A stretch of 64,000 nucleotides of DNA from Acidithiobacillus sp. YTS05 (lineage in GTDB: Bacteria > Pseudomonadota > Gammaproteobacteria > Acidithiobacillales > Acidithiobacillaceae). A model generated the notes under the pieces. The model was given only the letters and a program-made list of their open reading frames with translations, was not told the origin of the DNA and did not search any database. The stretch is from NCBI RefSeq assembly GCF_024396695.1, contig NZ_CP094359.1, positions 496,001-560,000 on the forward strand. The letters are read 5' to 3'. Positions 17,151-25,865 of the stretch are shown one piece after another. Position numbers and translations under genes: made by a program. Every line of letters starts with the position of its first letter. Positions within the stretch are counted from its first letter, which is position 1.

Positions 17151-18689
17151 ATGCAGCAGAAAGAGCATTTGATCATTTTCGACACCACCTTGCGTGATGG
17201 CGAGCAGTCTCCAGGCGCGGCCATGACCCGCGACGAAAAAATCCGCATTGCCAAGGCGTTGGAGCGGCTGCGGGTAGATGTCATCGAGGCGGGCTTTCCC
17301 GCCGCCAGTCCCGGCGACTTCGCGGCGGTGCGCGCCATTGCCGAAACGGTCCGCGAAAGTCGCATCTGCGGCCTGGCGCGAGCGCGGGAGGAAGACATTC
17401 GCCGCGCTGGAGAGGCTCTGCAACCCGCTGCTGCAGGGCGCATTCACACCTTCATTGCCACCAGTCCCATTCACATGCAGGCCAAGTTGCGTATGCGTCC
17501 CGATGAGGTGCTGGAACGTGCGGTCGCGGCAGTCAAATTGGCGCGCAGCCTCTGTGACGATGTGGAATTCTCCCCGGAAGATGCGGGGCGCTCCGAAGAG
17601 GATTTTCTCTGTCGGGTTATCGAGGCGGCGATCGCGGCCGGCGCGCGGACCATCAACATCCCCGATACCGTCGGCTATAACTTGCCCGAGCGCTTCGGGC
17701 AGTTGATCGGGACCTTGCGGGCGCGGATTCCCAACAGCGATCAGGCAGTGTTTTCCGTGCACTGTCACAACGACCTTGGCTTGGCCGTTGCCAATTCCCT
17801 GGCCGCAGTCACCCAGGGCGCGCGCCAGGTGGAGTGCACCATCAACGGCTTGGGCGAGCGGGCGGGGAACGCTGCATTGGAAGAGATCGTCATGGCGGTG
17901 CGCACCCGCTCTGATGTCTTTCCCTGCGAGACTCGCATCGATACGCAGCAAATCGTCGCGACCAGCAAGCTGGTGTCGACCATTACCGGTTTTCCGGTGC
18001 AGCCCAACAAGGCCATCGTGGGGGCCAATGCCTTTGCGCACGAGTCGGGCATTCACCAGGATGGCGTCCTTAAGCACCGCGAGACTTACGAAATCATGCG
18101 TGCCGAAGATGTCGGCTGGGCGGCCAACCGTATGACTCTGGGTAAGTTGTCGGGGAGGGCGGCGGTGCGGGCGCGACTGGAAAGCCTGGGTATCTCCCTC
18201 GATGGCGATGCCTTGAATCAGGTCTTTGCGCGCTTCAAGGATCTTGCCGACCGCAAGGCGGAGATCTTTGACGAAGACTTGCAAGCCCTGGTCAACGAAG
18301 ATGCCCAACAGGGGAGCGAGGACCGCTACCGCCTGGGCTATTTGCGGGTCTGCTCGGAAATGGGGACGCATCCGGAGGCAAAGGTCGAGCTCTGGGTGGA
18401 CGGGGTCGCCAAGACCGCCGCGGTTACCCGCGGTGGGCCGGTGGACGCCACCTTCCAAGCGATCGAGGAGATCGTCGGCAGTGGTGCCAAGCTCCTGCTT
18501 TATTCGGTGAATGCGATCACTACGGGAACGGACGCCCAGGGAGAGGTAACGGTTCGCCTGCAGGCCGCCGATGGCCGGGTGGTCAATGGCTTGGGTGCGG
18601 ATACCGACATCGTCGTCGCCAGTGCCAAGGCCTATGTCTCGGCCCTGAATCGGATTCAGGTCCCCAGCGGCTTTCACCCGCAACTCTAA
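17151..18689 (+). CDS. leuA: 2-isopropylmalate synthase
   Basis: This 512-residue enzyme condenses acetyl-CoA with 2-oxoisovalerate, the first committed step of leucine synthesis. The HMGL-like TIM barrel begins with [28 protein letters not shown] holds metal-ligand histidines, and [13 protein letters not shown] is the second signature. The C-terminal domain after about residue 390 is the leucine-binding regulatory domain. AGGAAGG precedes the ATG. A leader peptide and hairpin upstream indicate leucine-responsive control in addition to feedback inhibition. Confidence 0.97.
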   Translation: MQQKEHLIIFDTTLRDGEQSPGAAMTRDEKIRIAKALERLRVDVIEAGFPAASPGDFAAVRAIAETVRESRICGLARAREEDIRRAGEALQPAAAGRIHTFIATSPIHMQAKLRMRPDEVLERAVAAVKLARSLCDDVEFSPEDAGRSEEDFLCRVIEAAIAAGARTINIPDTVGYNLPERFGQLIGTLRARIPNSDQAVFSVHCHNDLGLAVANSLAAVTQGARQVECTINGLGERAGNAALEEIVMAVRTRSDVFPCETRIDTQQIVATSKLVSTITGFPVQPNKAIVGANAFAHESGIHQDGVLKHRETYEIMRAEDVGWAANRMTLGKLSGRAAVRARLESLGISLDGDALNQVFARFKDLADRKAEIFDEDLQALVNEDAQQGSEDRYRLGYLRVCSEMGTHPEAKVELWVDGVAKTAAVTRGGPVDATFQAIEEIVGSGAKLLLYSVNAITTGTDAQGEVTVRLQAADGRVVNGLGADTDIVVASAKAYVSALNRIQVPSGFHPQL

Positions 18690-18696
18690 GGTCGTC

Positions 18697-19389
18697 ATGC
18701 CTGAACAGCGGCAACAGAAGGCCCAGTCCATTCAGGTGGCTGGGCTTTCCTGTTTTTACCAACGCCAGCGGCGTAAAACGCTGCGCATTCTGGTTGATGA
18801 GCGTGGTGATGTCTGGATTGCTTGCCCTTGGTATCTCCCAGAATTCTTCCTGCGTCGCGCGGTGGAAGAGAGGTTGTCGTGGATCCATCGGCGTCGCGAA
18901 GAGGTTCTTGCGTCTCGGCAGACGCATCGGCATATGCTGCAGCACTTGGGGTTGACGTATCGTGTAGAGCGTCGGATCCATGCGGGCAGGGCACGGGTAG
19001 TACTGGAGGAGGATCAGACGCTATGTCTGTATCTGCCAGAACATGCGACGCCGACGGAGGAAGACCGACTCCTGGAACGCTGGCAACGCCGGGAGCTGCA
19101 GCGCTTGTTGCCCGATCTGATTGCCCGCTGGGAATCGCGCTTGGGGGTCGAGGTTGCCGAGTGGCGGATTCGCCAGATGCGTACCCGTTGGGGTACCTGC
19201 AATACCGTCGCTCGGCGGCTCTGGTTTCGTCTGGCCCTGGTGGAGCAACCGCTGGACTGCATCGACTATGTCGTTGCCCACGAGTGCGCCCATTTGCGCG
19301 AGCGTGGCCACAATGCCCGCTTCTACGACTTGCTCGATGCCCATCTGCCCAATCGTCGAGAGCTGGAACGTGCCCTGCGCCGCGGCTGA
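18697..19389 (+). CDS. YgjP-like M48-family metallohydrolase (DUF45)
   Basis: This 230-residue protein belongs to the YgjP/WLM-like metallopeptidase family. The zinc site is in VAHECAHLRERGHN (HExxH), preceded by the family motif RTRWGTCN. It starts 7 bp after leuA, so it may be read from the same transcript, though no functional link to leucine synthesis is known. The physiological substrate is unknown. Confidence 0.86.
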   Translation: MPEQRQQKAQSIQVAGLSCFYQRQRRKTLRILVDERGDVWIACPWYLPEFFLRRAVEERLSWIHRRREEVLASRQTHRHMLQHLGLTYRVERRIHAGRARVVLEEDQTLCLYLPEHATPTEEDRLLERWQRRELQRLLPDLIARWESRLGVEVAEWRIRQMRTRWGTCNTVARRLWFRLALVEQPLDCIDYVVAHECAHLRERGHNARFYDLLDAHLPNRRELERALRRG

Positions 19390-19500
19390 GTGCGGACGTT
19401 TTCCTTCGTTATCATGGGCGTCTGACCCGGGGAGGCGCAGCTGTTATACTGTGCCTATGCATCGTCCATACCCAGTCCCTTTCTTGTCGGTGTTCTGAAC

Positions 19501-19836
19501 GTGGAGCGCGTCTCAGAATTGGGATTCTGGCAGCGTGTGGCGCAGGAGCGCGGCTGGATCATCCTCTTTTTCAGTTCTGCGGGCTGCCATAGTTGCAAGA
19601 TCTGGCGTCGCCTCTTGGCGGAATGGGAGAGTCGGCGCGACGACCTCAAAGTCTGGGAGGCGGATGCCGGCATCGAGATGGGGCTGGCACAGGAATTTGA
19701 GGTCTATCATCTGCCTGCGCTCTTTGTCTTTCGCGATGGTCGCTATCAGCGCCCGATGCAGGTCGAGGCGCGTCTGGCGGCTTTCGATCCTTGGCTCGCG
19801 GCGCATGCCGATCTGGCGCCAGAGGAAGCACCGTGA
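19501..19836 (+). CDS. thioredoxin-like protein with CHSC active site
   Basis: This 111-residue thioredoxin-fold protein starts with GTG at 19501. The redox motif reads SSAGCHSCKIW instead of WCGPC, and the cis-proline is present in HLPALFVF. There is no signal peptide, so it is cytoplasmic. The stop overlaps the ampD GTG start. A general disulfide reductase or a specialised thiol carrier are both possible; the unusual CHSC motif would shift its redox potential. Confidence 0.82.
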   Translation: MERVSELGFWQRVAQERGWIILFFSSAGCHSCKIWRRLLAEWESRRDDLKVWEADAGIEMGLAQEFEVYHLPALFVFRDGRYQRPMQVEARLAAFDPWLAAHADLAPEEAP

Positions 19837-20381
19837 GTTCTCCGTGGCATGGCCCCTGGCTGCGGCGCGCAAGGCGAGCGCCATCGCCCTTCCAGGACGA
19901 ACGCCCCGCAGGCGTCAGCGTGGATCTGTTGGTGTTACATGCTATCAGCCTGCCGCCCGGGGCCTTTGGCAGCGGTGAGGTGCCCCGGTTTTTTCAGGGC
20001 AAACTGGATTTTTCCGCCCATCCTTATTATGAGCAGCTACGCGAACTTCGGGTTTCCGCGCATTTTTTTTTGGAGCGCGACGGGCAGATCTGGCAGCATG
20101 TCCCCGTCGATCGCCGGGCTTGGCATGCCGGTGTTTCGGCCTGGCAAGGCAGAGAGCGTTGCAATGATTTCAGTGTGGGGATCGAGATCGAGGGGAGCGA
20201 GACGCAGCCTTTTGCCGACGCCCAGTATTTGGCCTTGCAGGCTTTGATTCCCGATCTTTGGCGCTATTTCCCACGACTGGATCGACGCGCCATTACCGGC
20301 CACGCCGATATTGCGCCGGGACGAAAATGGGATCCTGGTCCGCATTTTGACTGGCCACGGCTGTGGCAAGGGTTGTCGTGA
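19833..20381 (+). CDS. ampD: 1,6-anhydro-N-acetylmuramyl-L-alanine amidase AmpD
   Basis: This 182-residue zinc amidase cleaves the peptide from anhydromuropeptides during cell-wall recycling. Ligand and catalytic regions are visible: VLHAISLPPG (His), the WHAG-SAWQGRERCNDFSVGIE block and GHADIAPGRKWDPG (His and Asp). The GTG at 19833 overlaps the upstream stop by 4 bp (GTGA). It lacks a signal peptide, as expected for cytoplasmic AmpD. The next gene overlaps by one base. Confidence 0.93.
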   Translation: MSSPWHGPWLRRARRAPSPFQDERPAGVSVDLLVLHAISLPPGAFGSGEVPRFFQGKLDFSAHPYYEQLRELRVSAHFFLERDGQIWQHVPVDRRAWHAGVSAWQGRERCNDFSVGIEIEGSETQPFADAQYLALQALIPDLWRYFPRLDRRAITGHADIAPGRKWDPGPHFDWPRLWQGLS

Positions 20382-20947
20382 TGGAAACGAGCGAGCGAAT
20401 TCGTCCCAAACGAGATTGGCGTCGGGGCTGGGGCGGCCCGTTTTTGGTTTTTTTGGCTTTTGTGCTGTTCACCCTCTGGTGGTTGGGCGTCTTTACCAGC
20501 GCTTCTGTGCAGGAAATTACCAGTCCGGCATTGCACTATGTCTACCGGCAGTATGATGGCAGCTATGCTGGCCTCGATCGGCAACGCGAAAAATGGATCA
20601 AGGAGCTGCCCGCCGACTGGCGGCAGGGCTCTTCTCTCACTCTGATCGAGAAAGAAAGCGGGATGCAGGGCAAAGATAACCGGGTAGAGGCGCGCCTGGG
20701 CGTGCTGCTGACGGCCTCGCCAAGCACACTGCCGAAGGGATGGCAGGAAGGGCAGTGGACGAGCCAACGCGTGGCGGCGGTTGACCTGCAAGCCAATAGT
20801 GCTATTGCCAGCTGGAAAGGCTACGCGGCCCTGCATTCCTGGTGCAAACGCAACGGCATCACGCCACGATATCCGTTAGTGGAACTCTTGGGTCCGGGGG
20901 ACCGTTACCGGCTCTGGATGCCTTTGTCGACCTCGTCGCGCCCGTAA
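20381..20947 (+). CDS. membrane-anchored hypothetical protein with a GyrI-like region
   Basis: This 188-residue protein has a basic N-terminus and one transmembrane helix ([18 protein letters not shown], about residues 22-39), then a soluble part. The latter ([36 protein letters not shown]) resembles small-molecule-binding GyrI/SOUL-type domains; this is a weak resemblance. ATG shares its A with the ampD TGA, so it belongs to the same transcript. It overlaps the convergent queH gene by 43 bp. Confidence 0.65.
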   Translation: METSERIRPKRDWRRGWGGPFLVFLAFVLFTLWWLGVFTSASVQEITSPALHYVYRQYDGSYAGLDRQREKWIKELPADWRQGSSLTLIEKESGMQGKDNRVEARLGVLLTASPSTLPKGWQEGQWTSQRVAAVDLQANSAIASWKGYAALHSWCKRNGITPRYPLVELLGPGDRYRLWMPLSTSSRP

Positions 20948-21582
20948 AACTTCACCCCGCGTACAATCTTTTCTCGTCCCTGGGCGATACGGTGCAGATT
21001 GTTATCGCGTAGGGAGTAAACGCAGCCGCAATACTCCTGCTGGTAAAACTGTTCCTCTTTAGCAATCTCGATCATGCGTTGGCTACCGCCACCTTTGCGC
21101 CAGTTATAGTCCCAATACTGTAACTGCGGATAGCGGGCGGCGGCGCGCTGACCGCAACCATTGATCTGCGCCATGTCTTTCCAGCGCGAGATCCCTAATG
21201 TACTGGTAAATAAGGTAAAACCGTGCTCTACGGCATATAAGGCCGAACGCTCGAAGCGCATATCGAAACAGGCCGTGCAGCGCGCGCCACGCTCGGGCTC
21301 CCATTCCAGACCTTTGACCCGCTCGAACCAGTTGTCCTTGTCGTAGTCCAGATCGATGAAGGGAAGGCCCAGCTTTTCGGCGTAGCGGATGTTTTCTTCT
21401 TTGCGCAGTTCATATTCCGCCAGAGGATGAATGTTCGGATTATAGAACAGAATGGTCAGCGCAATGCCGGCGCTCTGCATGTCGGCCATGATAGGGCCCG
21501 CGCAGGGCGCGCAGCAGGAATGCAACAAGACATGCTCGCTGCCGTCGGGGGTGCGTAATGGGGCCGGGGCTTTTTTTGCCAT
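20905..21582 (-). CDS. queH: epoxyqueuosine reductase QueH
   Basis: This 225-residue iron-sulfur protein (DUF208) reduces epoxyqueuosine to queuosine in the wobble base of tRNA, as a substitute for QueG. Diagnostic cysteines are present in [10 protein letters not shown] near the N-terminus, in [12 protein letters not shown] and in [11 protein letters not shown] 21582 with GGAG 7 bp upstream is preferred to TTG 21603. Its 3' end overlaps the convergent hypothetical gene. Confidence 0.92.
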   Translation of the reverse strand: MAKKAPAPLRTPDGSEHVLLHSCCAPCAGPIMADMQSAGIALTILFYNPNIHPLAEYELRKEENIRYAEKLGLPFIDLDYDKDNWFERVKGLEWEPERGARCTACFDMRFERSALYAVEHGFTLFTSTLGISRWKDMAQINGCGQRAAARYPQLQYWDYNWRKGGGSQRMIEIAKEEQFYQQEYCGCVYSLRDNNLHRIAQGREKIVRGVKFYGRDEVDKGIQSR

Positions 21583-21644
21583 GACAATGCTCCAGGGCTT
21601 CAATTACACTGCATGATAACAGTTTTTGCTCTGGAGGATGTGCA

Positions 21645-21974
21645 ATGCCGAGTGATTTGCGACCGGGTAGCTGCCGGGCCTGTGAGGGTGGCGTGGCGTT
21701 GTTGGCTGAGGCGGAGATACGCGCCGCCCTGGCGGAATTGTCCCAATGGAGCCTGCAAGACCAAGGATTGGAACGGAGATTTCACTTCCGCAATTTTTAC
21801 GAGACCATGGCCTTCGTCAACGCCTTGGCCTGGATTGCCCACCGCGAAGATCATCACCCAGACTTGCAGGTTTCCTACAATACCTGTCTGGTGCGCTTCA
21901 GCACCCACGCTGTCGGTGGTGTTACCGAGAACGACGTGATCTGCGTGCGTGCGGTGGAGCAGTTACTGACCTGA
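21645..21974 (+). CDS. phhB: pterin-4a-carbinolamine dehydratase
   Basis: This 109-residue protein dehydrates 4a-hydroxytetrahydrobiopterin. The family core EDHHPDLQVSYNTCLVRFSTHAVGGVTE is recognisable (only short parts quoted: EDHHPDLQVSYN and THAVGGVTENDV). The N-terminal CRAC pair is common in bacterial members. No phenylalanine hydroxylase is nearby, so recycling of molybdopterin-type or other pterins is an alternative role. It is a single gene, divergent from queH. Confidence 0.9.
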   Translation: MPSDLRPGSCRACEGGVALLAEAEIRAALAELSQWSLQDQGLERRFHFRNFYETMAFVNALAWIAHREDHHPDLQVSYNTCLVRFSTHAVGGVTENDVICVRAVEQLLT

Positions 21975-22006
21975 GCGGGGCTGCGCCCCGCTCCCTCGTC
22001 ACTGCA

Positions 22007-22306
22007 TCAGTGGCTTGCTGGGCGCAAGAGGGGGCGCATTCCCTCACGCACCTGACGCTGAATGAAAGCAGCGCGGCCGGGCTCCTTTTTGTCGAGCTCG
22101 GCAGCACACTGGGAATCCGTCAGAGCGGCGGTGGAGAGCATCACTTCCAGCTCGCAGAGGTCTACCTTGGGTTGCGTAAGCTTATCCGTTGGGACGTTGA
22201 AAAGGTCACCCACTTGCCAGAACATGCGCGCGTTCCACATGCGCAGCTTTACGTTGGCGTTTTGAAACAGTTCTACACAGCGGGCGTTGAGAGCCTGGTT
22301 GTCCAC
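22007..22306 (-). CDS. small protein paralogous to the 97-residue protein at 23991
   Basis: This unrecognised 99-residue protein starts with GTG at 22306 after AGGAGG. It aligns with the protein encoded at 23991-24284: RC-x3-LF-x-N, a W-x3-xFW block, ELEV-x-L, a central Cys and PGRA-x-FI-x-R near the end, finishing PLL. It lies downstream of the second hdrB copy on the same strand but beyond that gene's terminator. Association with hdrB on both sides suggests a role tied to sulfur oxidation, without further evidence. Confidence 0.7.
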   Translation of the reverse strand: MDNQALNARCVELFQNANVKLRMWNARMFWQVGDLFNVPTDKLTQPKVDLCELEVMLSTAALTDSQCAAELDKKEPGRAAFIQRQVREGMRPLLRPASH

Positions 22307-22455
22307 GATACTCCTCCTGTCGTAAGCAGATATACGGATCGGTTGAATGATCGGCCTTAGAGGATACGCGAAACTGCGCCGATGCGGGAGTCTTTTTGTA
22401 TGATTCCAGCCATTGAAGCTTTGCATGGAGGGATAGAAGACCGGCGCGCGCAACG

Positions 22456-22480
22456 AAAAAAGCCCCGCCATTGGCGGGGC
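22456..22480 (-). terminator. rho-independent terminator of the second hdrB copy
   Basis: On the - strand GCCCCGCC (22480-22473) pairs with GGCGGGGC (22469-22462) around a 3-nt loop and is followed by six T (complement of 22456-22461), about 24 bp after the hdrB stop. Confidence 0.93.
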
Positions 22481-22503
22481 TGCTTTCATCAGGCGGGTAC
22501 CGA

Positions 22504-23844
22504 TCAGGCCTGTTTCATGTTGATGTTCTGATTGGTAGCGAGTTCGGGGTTGTAGAGGTATTCCACATTCCCTTGCTCGACCTGCTTCAGATATTCCTGG
22601 AAATCGGCCTTGGCCTTGTCCCAGCTGATGCCCATCTTCTCCACCAGATCCTCACAGGGAGAGGCATGCCACTGCAGCTGCACGATCTTGAACGGATCGG
22701 CGCCACAGGCCAGCGCGGCCAACTGCACGTCGGCAATGATCGGCACCGAGTAGTTCATATCATGTGCCTTGCCAATCCACTGGTTCTTATCCATGGTGGT
22801 GATGCAGCCGGTGTCGATGCCGATCATCACGTCCGCCTTCGCCTCTTCCCGCGCGACCTTGATCTTGCGGTTCATGGTGAAGCTGCGGGTAAACTCGCGC
22901 TCGGAAATGATGTGGCGGAAGCCAAAGCCACAGCAGTCATACCAGGTGGAGTAGTCGATGACCTGCGCGCCCAGGGCCTGGGCCATGGAGGTGCCGACCG
23001 CGGTGCGGTTGCCGCCGAGAACGGTGTTGTCATAGACCGCATCCTCGGCCACCATCTTGTAGTAGTGGCAGGCGGCATGCACGGTCACCCGGATGTTGCT
23101 CATGTCGATGGTCTGCAGGTCGCTGGCAATGCGGTTGCGCATCACGTGCAGCCACTCACTATAGTGCACCACTTCTTCGGGGATGACGATCTTGCCATCG
23201 ACTAGACGGCCCAGTTTGCCGAGGATCTTCTTGACCTTCTCGCGCAGCTCGGCGGATTCGATCAGGTACTTGCGGATTTCCTTGTAGTTACCGAAGGAGG
23301 TGCCGCAGTGCACCAGGGGATAGAAGTGGCCGTTCTCGAAGCCGTGCTGCTTGCCGGAGACGTAGGCTTGGTGGAAGTTGCGCAGGAATACCGCTGCCAG
23401 GGATTCGACGTTGCCAATGCCGGAGCCATGATAATTCCAGGCGGTGCAGGAGGTCTGGTCGGTCTCGTCGAGGTAGTCGATGCCGAACTTGTTCATGAAC
23501 CACATGAGGCTGGTGGGATAGCCGGGGATGTTACCGCACTGCCCGCAGCTCTTGTGATGCCAGAGCTGGTTGGTGGGTACCCGCTTCTTCCAGCCGAAGA
23601 GGGTGTCGACCTCAATGGGCTTGTGATCATCGCTGATGCGATGGACGATGATCTCGCCTTCCTTCTCGAGCTCCCACATGTGCTCGCGGATGTCGTCCAT
23701 GCGCTCGCCCAGATCCACCGAGCGCCGGTCGACATGGTTACGCACCCATGCCGTCGCCGCTTCGGCTTCGTTGGCGTTGAGATTGGTATCCTGGAAAAAG
23801 GCGCCGTGACCGGCTACCCCTTGCTGCGTCGTGTTTTCACTCAT
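22504..23844 (-). CDS. hdrB: second copy of sHdr HdrB-like CCG-domain subunit
   Basis: This 446-residue iron-sulfur protein is identical in sequence to the HdrB encoded at 60819 up to the last few residues (NMKQA here, NMKTGA there). Cysteines at 100, 103, 133, 180, 259, 304, 305 and 347 include the CCG-type motif DCCGFG. It stands alone, without hdrC or hdrA, has its own AGGAG and terminator, and is flanked by two paralogous small-protein genes. Most likely it is an extra dose of this sHdr subunit or part of an alternative complex. Confidence 0.93.
   Translation of the reverse strand: MSENTTQQGVAGHGAFFQDTNLNANEAEAATAWVRNHVDRRSVDLGERMDDIREHMWELEKEGEIIVHRISDDHKPIEVDTLFGWKKRVPTNQLWHHKSCGQCGNIPGYPTSLMWFMNKFGIDYLDETDQTSCTAWNYHGSGIGNVESLAAVFLRNFHQAYVSGKQHGFENGHFYPLVHCGTSFGNYKEIRKYLIESAELREKVKKILGKLGRLVDGKIVIPEEVVHYSEWLHVMRNRIASDLQTIDMSNIRVTVHAACHYYKMVAEDAVYDNTVLGGNRTAVGTSMAQALGAQVIDYSTWYDCCGFGFRHIISEREFTRSFTMNRKIKVAREEAKADVMIGIDTGCITTMDKNQWIGKAHDMNYSVPIIADVQLAALACGADPFKIVQLQWHASPCEDLVEKMGISWDKAKADFQEYLKQVEQGNVEYLYNPELATNQNINMKQA
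22504..23844. repeat. 1.34-kb near-identical inverted repeat, copy A (hdrB)
   Basis: This block matches 60819-62162 in opposite orientation. Homology begins at the ATG and stops within the last codons. I count about 26 nucleotide differences, all silent before the final residues. None falls in the stretch equivalent to 61461-61900. Confidence 0.93.
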
Positions 23845-23990
23845 TGTAAACTCCTTGTCGGCCCTGTGGGCCCAGACTATGATCCGTTGCCGTGTCCGTT
23901 TTGGATCTCTTTATAGTTGACTATTATGCTCTTCTATATTTCCAAAGCCAAGTCAAGGATTTTGTTGCAGGTAGTCAAATGGGAGTGAAG

Positions 23991-24284
23991 ATGGAGGCAA
24001 AAACCGATATTGGACAGCGCTGTCGCACATTGTTCGAGAACCCCGCCGTACGCGCCAAGGGTTGGCGGAGCAATCTCTTCTGGCGTCCGGAAAATTCACA
24101 AAATCCTTACGGGAGCCTGCGCGTCGATGGGGAAGAACTGGAGGTGCTACTGGCGGCGATTGTCGGGGTAGAGGCGACGTGCCGGCCTGCCCTGGAACAA
24201 CGGCACCCGGGTCGTGCAGGTTTTATCGAGCGCTCCATTGCGCACGGAGAATTGCCGCTGCTAACCTATCAGAGCGACTCTTGA
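23991..24284 (+). CDS. small protein paralogous to the 99-residue protein at 22007
   Basis: This unrecognised 97-residue protein is divergent from the second hdrB copy. ATG 23991 is preferred (GGGAG 5 bp upstream) over in-frame ATG 23979. Shared features with the 22007 protein are RC-x2-LFEN, W-x3-LFW, ELEVLL, a central Cys and HPGRAGFIER. Its stop overlaps the TTG start of the ATP-grasp gene (TTGA at 24281-24284), so the two are translationally coupled. No signal peptide or membrane helix is seen. Confidence 0.75.
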   Translation: MEAKTDIGQRCRTLFENPAVRAKGWRSNLFWRPENSQNPYGSLRVDGEELEVLLAAIVGVEATCRPALEQRHPGRAGFIERSIAHGELPLLTYQSDS

Positions 24285-25174
24285 CCTCTGTCGCGATCCT
24301 GTCGCGCTATCCGGAGCTCTATTCCACCTGCCGTTTGCAGGAGGCGCTACGCGCAAGGGGGGTAGATGGGCGCGTCCTGCAGCCCGAGCGCTGCGCCCTG
24401 CATGTCCAGCAAGGAAAATTCTATCTATATTACGAAGGCCAGATCCTGCCGCCTCCCGAACGGGTACTGCCACGCTTTGGCAGTCCCCTGACCCAACTCG
24501 GCGTGCGCCTGCTACGGCAGCTGGCGGCGCAGGGTAGCTATTGCCTCAATGGCGGTGATGCCATCCTGCACGCGCGCGACAAATTTCTGTCCCTGCAAAT
24601 CCTCGCCGGCGCGTCCTTGCCTGTGCCGGAGACTTGGTATCTTGCCGATGCATCGGCGACGGAAACGGCGCTCGCGCAATTGGGAGCACCACTGGTCAGC
24701 AAACTGCTCAGCGGCTCCCAGGGGGTCGGCGTCAACCTGGCAGAGAGCCGCGCGGGCGCACGGGCGCTGGTGGATACCCTGCTGCAGTTGCAACACGAAG
24801 CCCTCTTGCAACGCTTTTTGCCCGCAGGAGAGGACTATCGGGTGATCGTCCTTGGCAGCGAGGCGCTGGCGGCCATGCGGCGACGGGCGGGGCCGGGAGA
24901 GTTCCGCAGCAATTTACATCGGGCCGGGACGGCAGAGCGCGTGGAGGACGCGGAAGTGCTGGCGCGCTTGGGAAAGTTGGCGCTTGCCGCAACGGCAGCC
25001 TTGGACCTGGATTTTGCCGGGGTGGATCTGATGCTCGATGAGCGAGGCGCTCCTGTCATCCTGGAGGTCAATCCCGTCCCCAGCCTGGAGGGCGTCGAGC
25101 GCGTGAGTGGCATTGATATTGCGGGAAAGATCGTGGACTTCGCTCTTAGTCGTCGTGTGCAGGCATCTGCCTGA
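24281..25174 (+). CDS. RimK-type ATP-grasp ligase
   Basis: This 297-residue ATP-grasp enzyme resembles RimK/alpha-L-glutamate ligases. The ATP-grasp core is visible: KFLSLQILAGASLPVPET, a SKLLSGSQGVGV nucleotide loop, LLQRFLPAGEDYRVIVLG and the metal site FAGVDLMLD...VILEVNPVPSLEG. The TTG start overlaps the stop of the small protein upstream. Such enzymes add glutamate or other amino acids to proteins or small molecules; the acceptor is unknown. A neighbouring small protein could be its substrate, which is speculation. Confidence 0.82.
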   Translation: MTSVAILSRYPELYSTCRLQEALRARGVDGRVLQPERCALHVQQGKFYLYYEGQILPPPERVLPRFGSPLTQLGVRLLRQLAAQGSYCLNGGDAILHARDKFLSLQILAGASLPVPETWYLADASATETALAQLGAPLVSKLLSGSQGVGVNLAESRAGARALVDTLLQLQHEALLQRFLPAGEDYRVIVLGSEALAAMRRRAGPGEFRSNLHRAGTAERVEDAEVLARLGKLALAATAALDLDFAGVDLMLDERGAPVILEVNPVPSLEGVERVSGIDIAGKIVDFALSRRVQASA

Positions 25175-25862
25175 TTTCCGCGGCAATCCACTCGCGTAGT
25201 CGGTCGGTCACCTGGTTGCTGCGCCCTTCGCCGTTATCAGCCGGGCCAAAATGCAGGTGTAGTTCGCCCGATCGCATGCGCCAGTCGTGGCGTGACCAGA
25301 AGCAGCCACTGTTGAGAGCGAGGGGGGTAATGGGTACGCCAGCGCGCTGCGCGAGGGCAACGCCGGTCTGGTGAAAGGCGCCCAATTCACCGCAGCCTTG
25401 CCGCGTGCCCTCCGGAAAAATGAGAACGGGAATGCCTGCCCGCAGGCGTTTTTCTCCTTCCTCCAGAACCTGTTTGAGGGCCTGACGTCCCGCTTGACGA
25501 TTGATGGCGATGGGTTGGCCTAGGGGTAGATACCAGCCGATGATGGGAAAACGCAACAGCTCGGCCTTGAGGACAAAGGACAGACGCGGGAAGTAACGCC
25601 ATAGCAGCAGGGTTTCGAGGGAGGACTGATGATTGCTGAGAATAACGCAGGGACCGGCCGGTATATTCTCTAGCCCCTGTACGCGATAACGCACACCAAT
25701 ACTCCAAGAAAAGAGGTAGCTCGCGACGCGCGCCCAAGTACCGCAGCCCCAGTAGCGCCAGGATTGGGGTAAGAGAGGGAAGGGCAAAAGCAGCAACGCC
25801 CAGATCAGGGTCCACAACGTGAATGACGCATAAAACAGCATGCTGCGCAGGGCACGGAGCAT
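25146..25862 (-). CDS. plsC: 1-acyl-sn-glycerol-3-phosphate acyltransferase
   Basis: This 238-residue membrane enzyme makes phosphatidic acid from lysophosphatidate. Hydrophobic helices occupy about residues 10-35. Motif I reads SNHQSSLETL, an HX4E rather than HX4D form (His78, Glu83), which also occurs in other proteobacterial PlsC proteins. Motif III is FPEGTRQG. It is read after gmhB with a 3-bp gap, a common glyQ-glyS-gmhB-plsC order. Its 3' end overlaps the convergent ATP-grasp gene by 29 bp. Confidence 0.92.
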   Translation of the reverse strand: MLRALRSMLFYASFTLWTLIWALLLLPFPLLPQSWRYWGCGTWARVASYLFSWSIGVRYRVQGLENIPAGPCVILSNHQSSLETLLLWRYFPRLSFVLKAELLRFPIIGWYLPLGQPIAINRQAGRQALKQVLEEGEKRLRAGIPVLIFPEGTRQGCGELGAFHQTGVALAQRAGVPITPLALNSGCFWSRHDWRMRSGELHLHFGPADNGEGRSNQVTDRLREWIAAEIRQMPAHDD

Positions 25863-25865
25863 GAC

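Noticed and set aside
17073..18731. 552-codon open frame antisense to leuA
   Set aside because: leuA is certain and the antisense frame has no motif.
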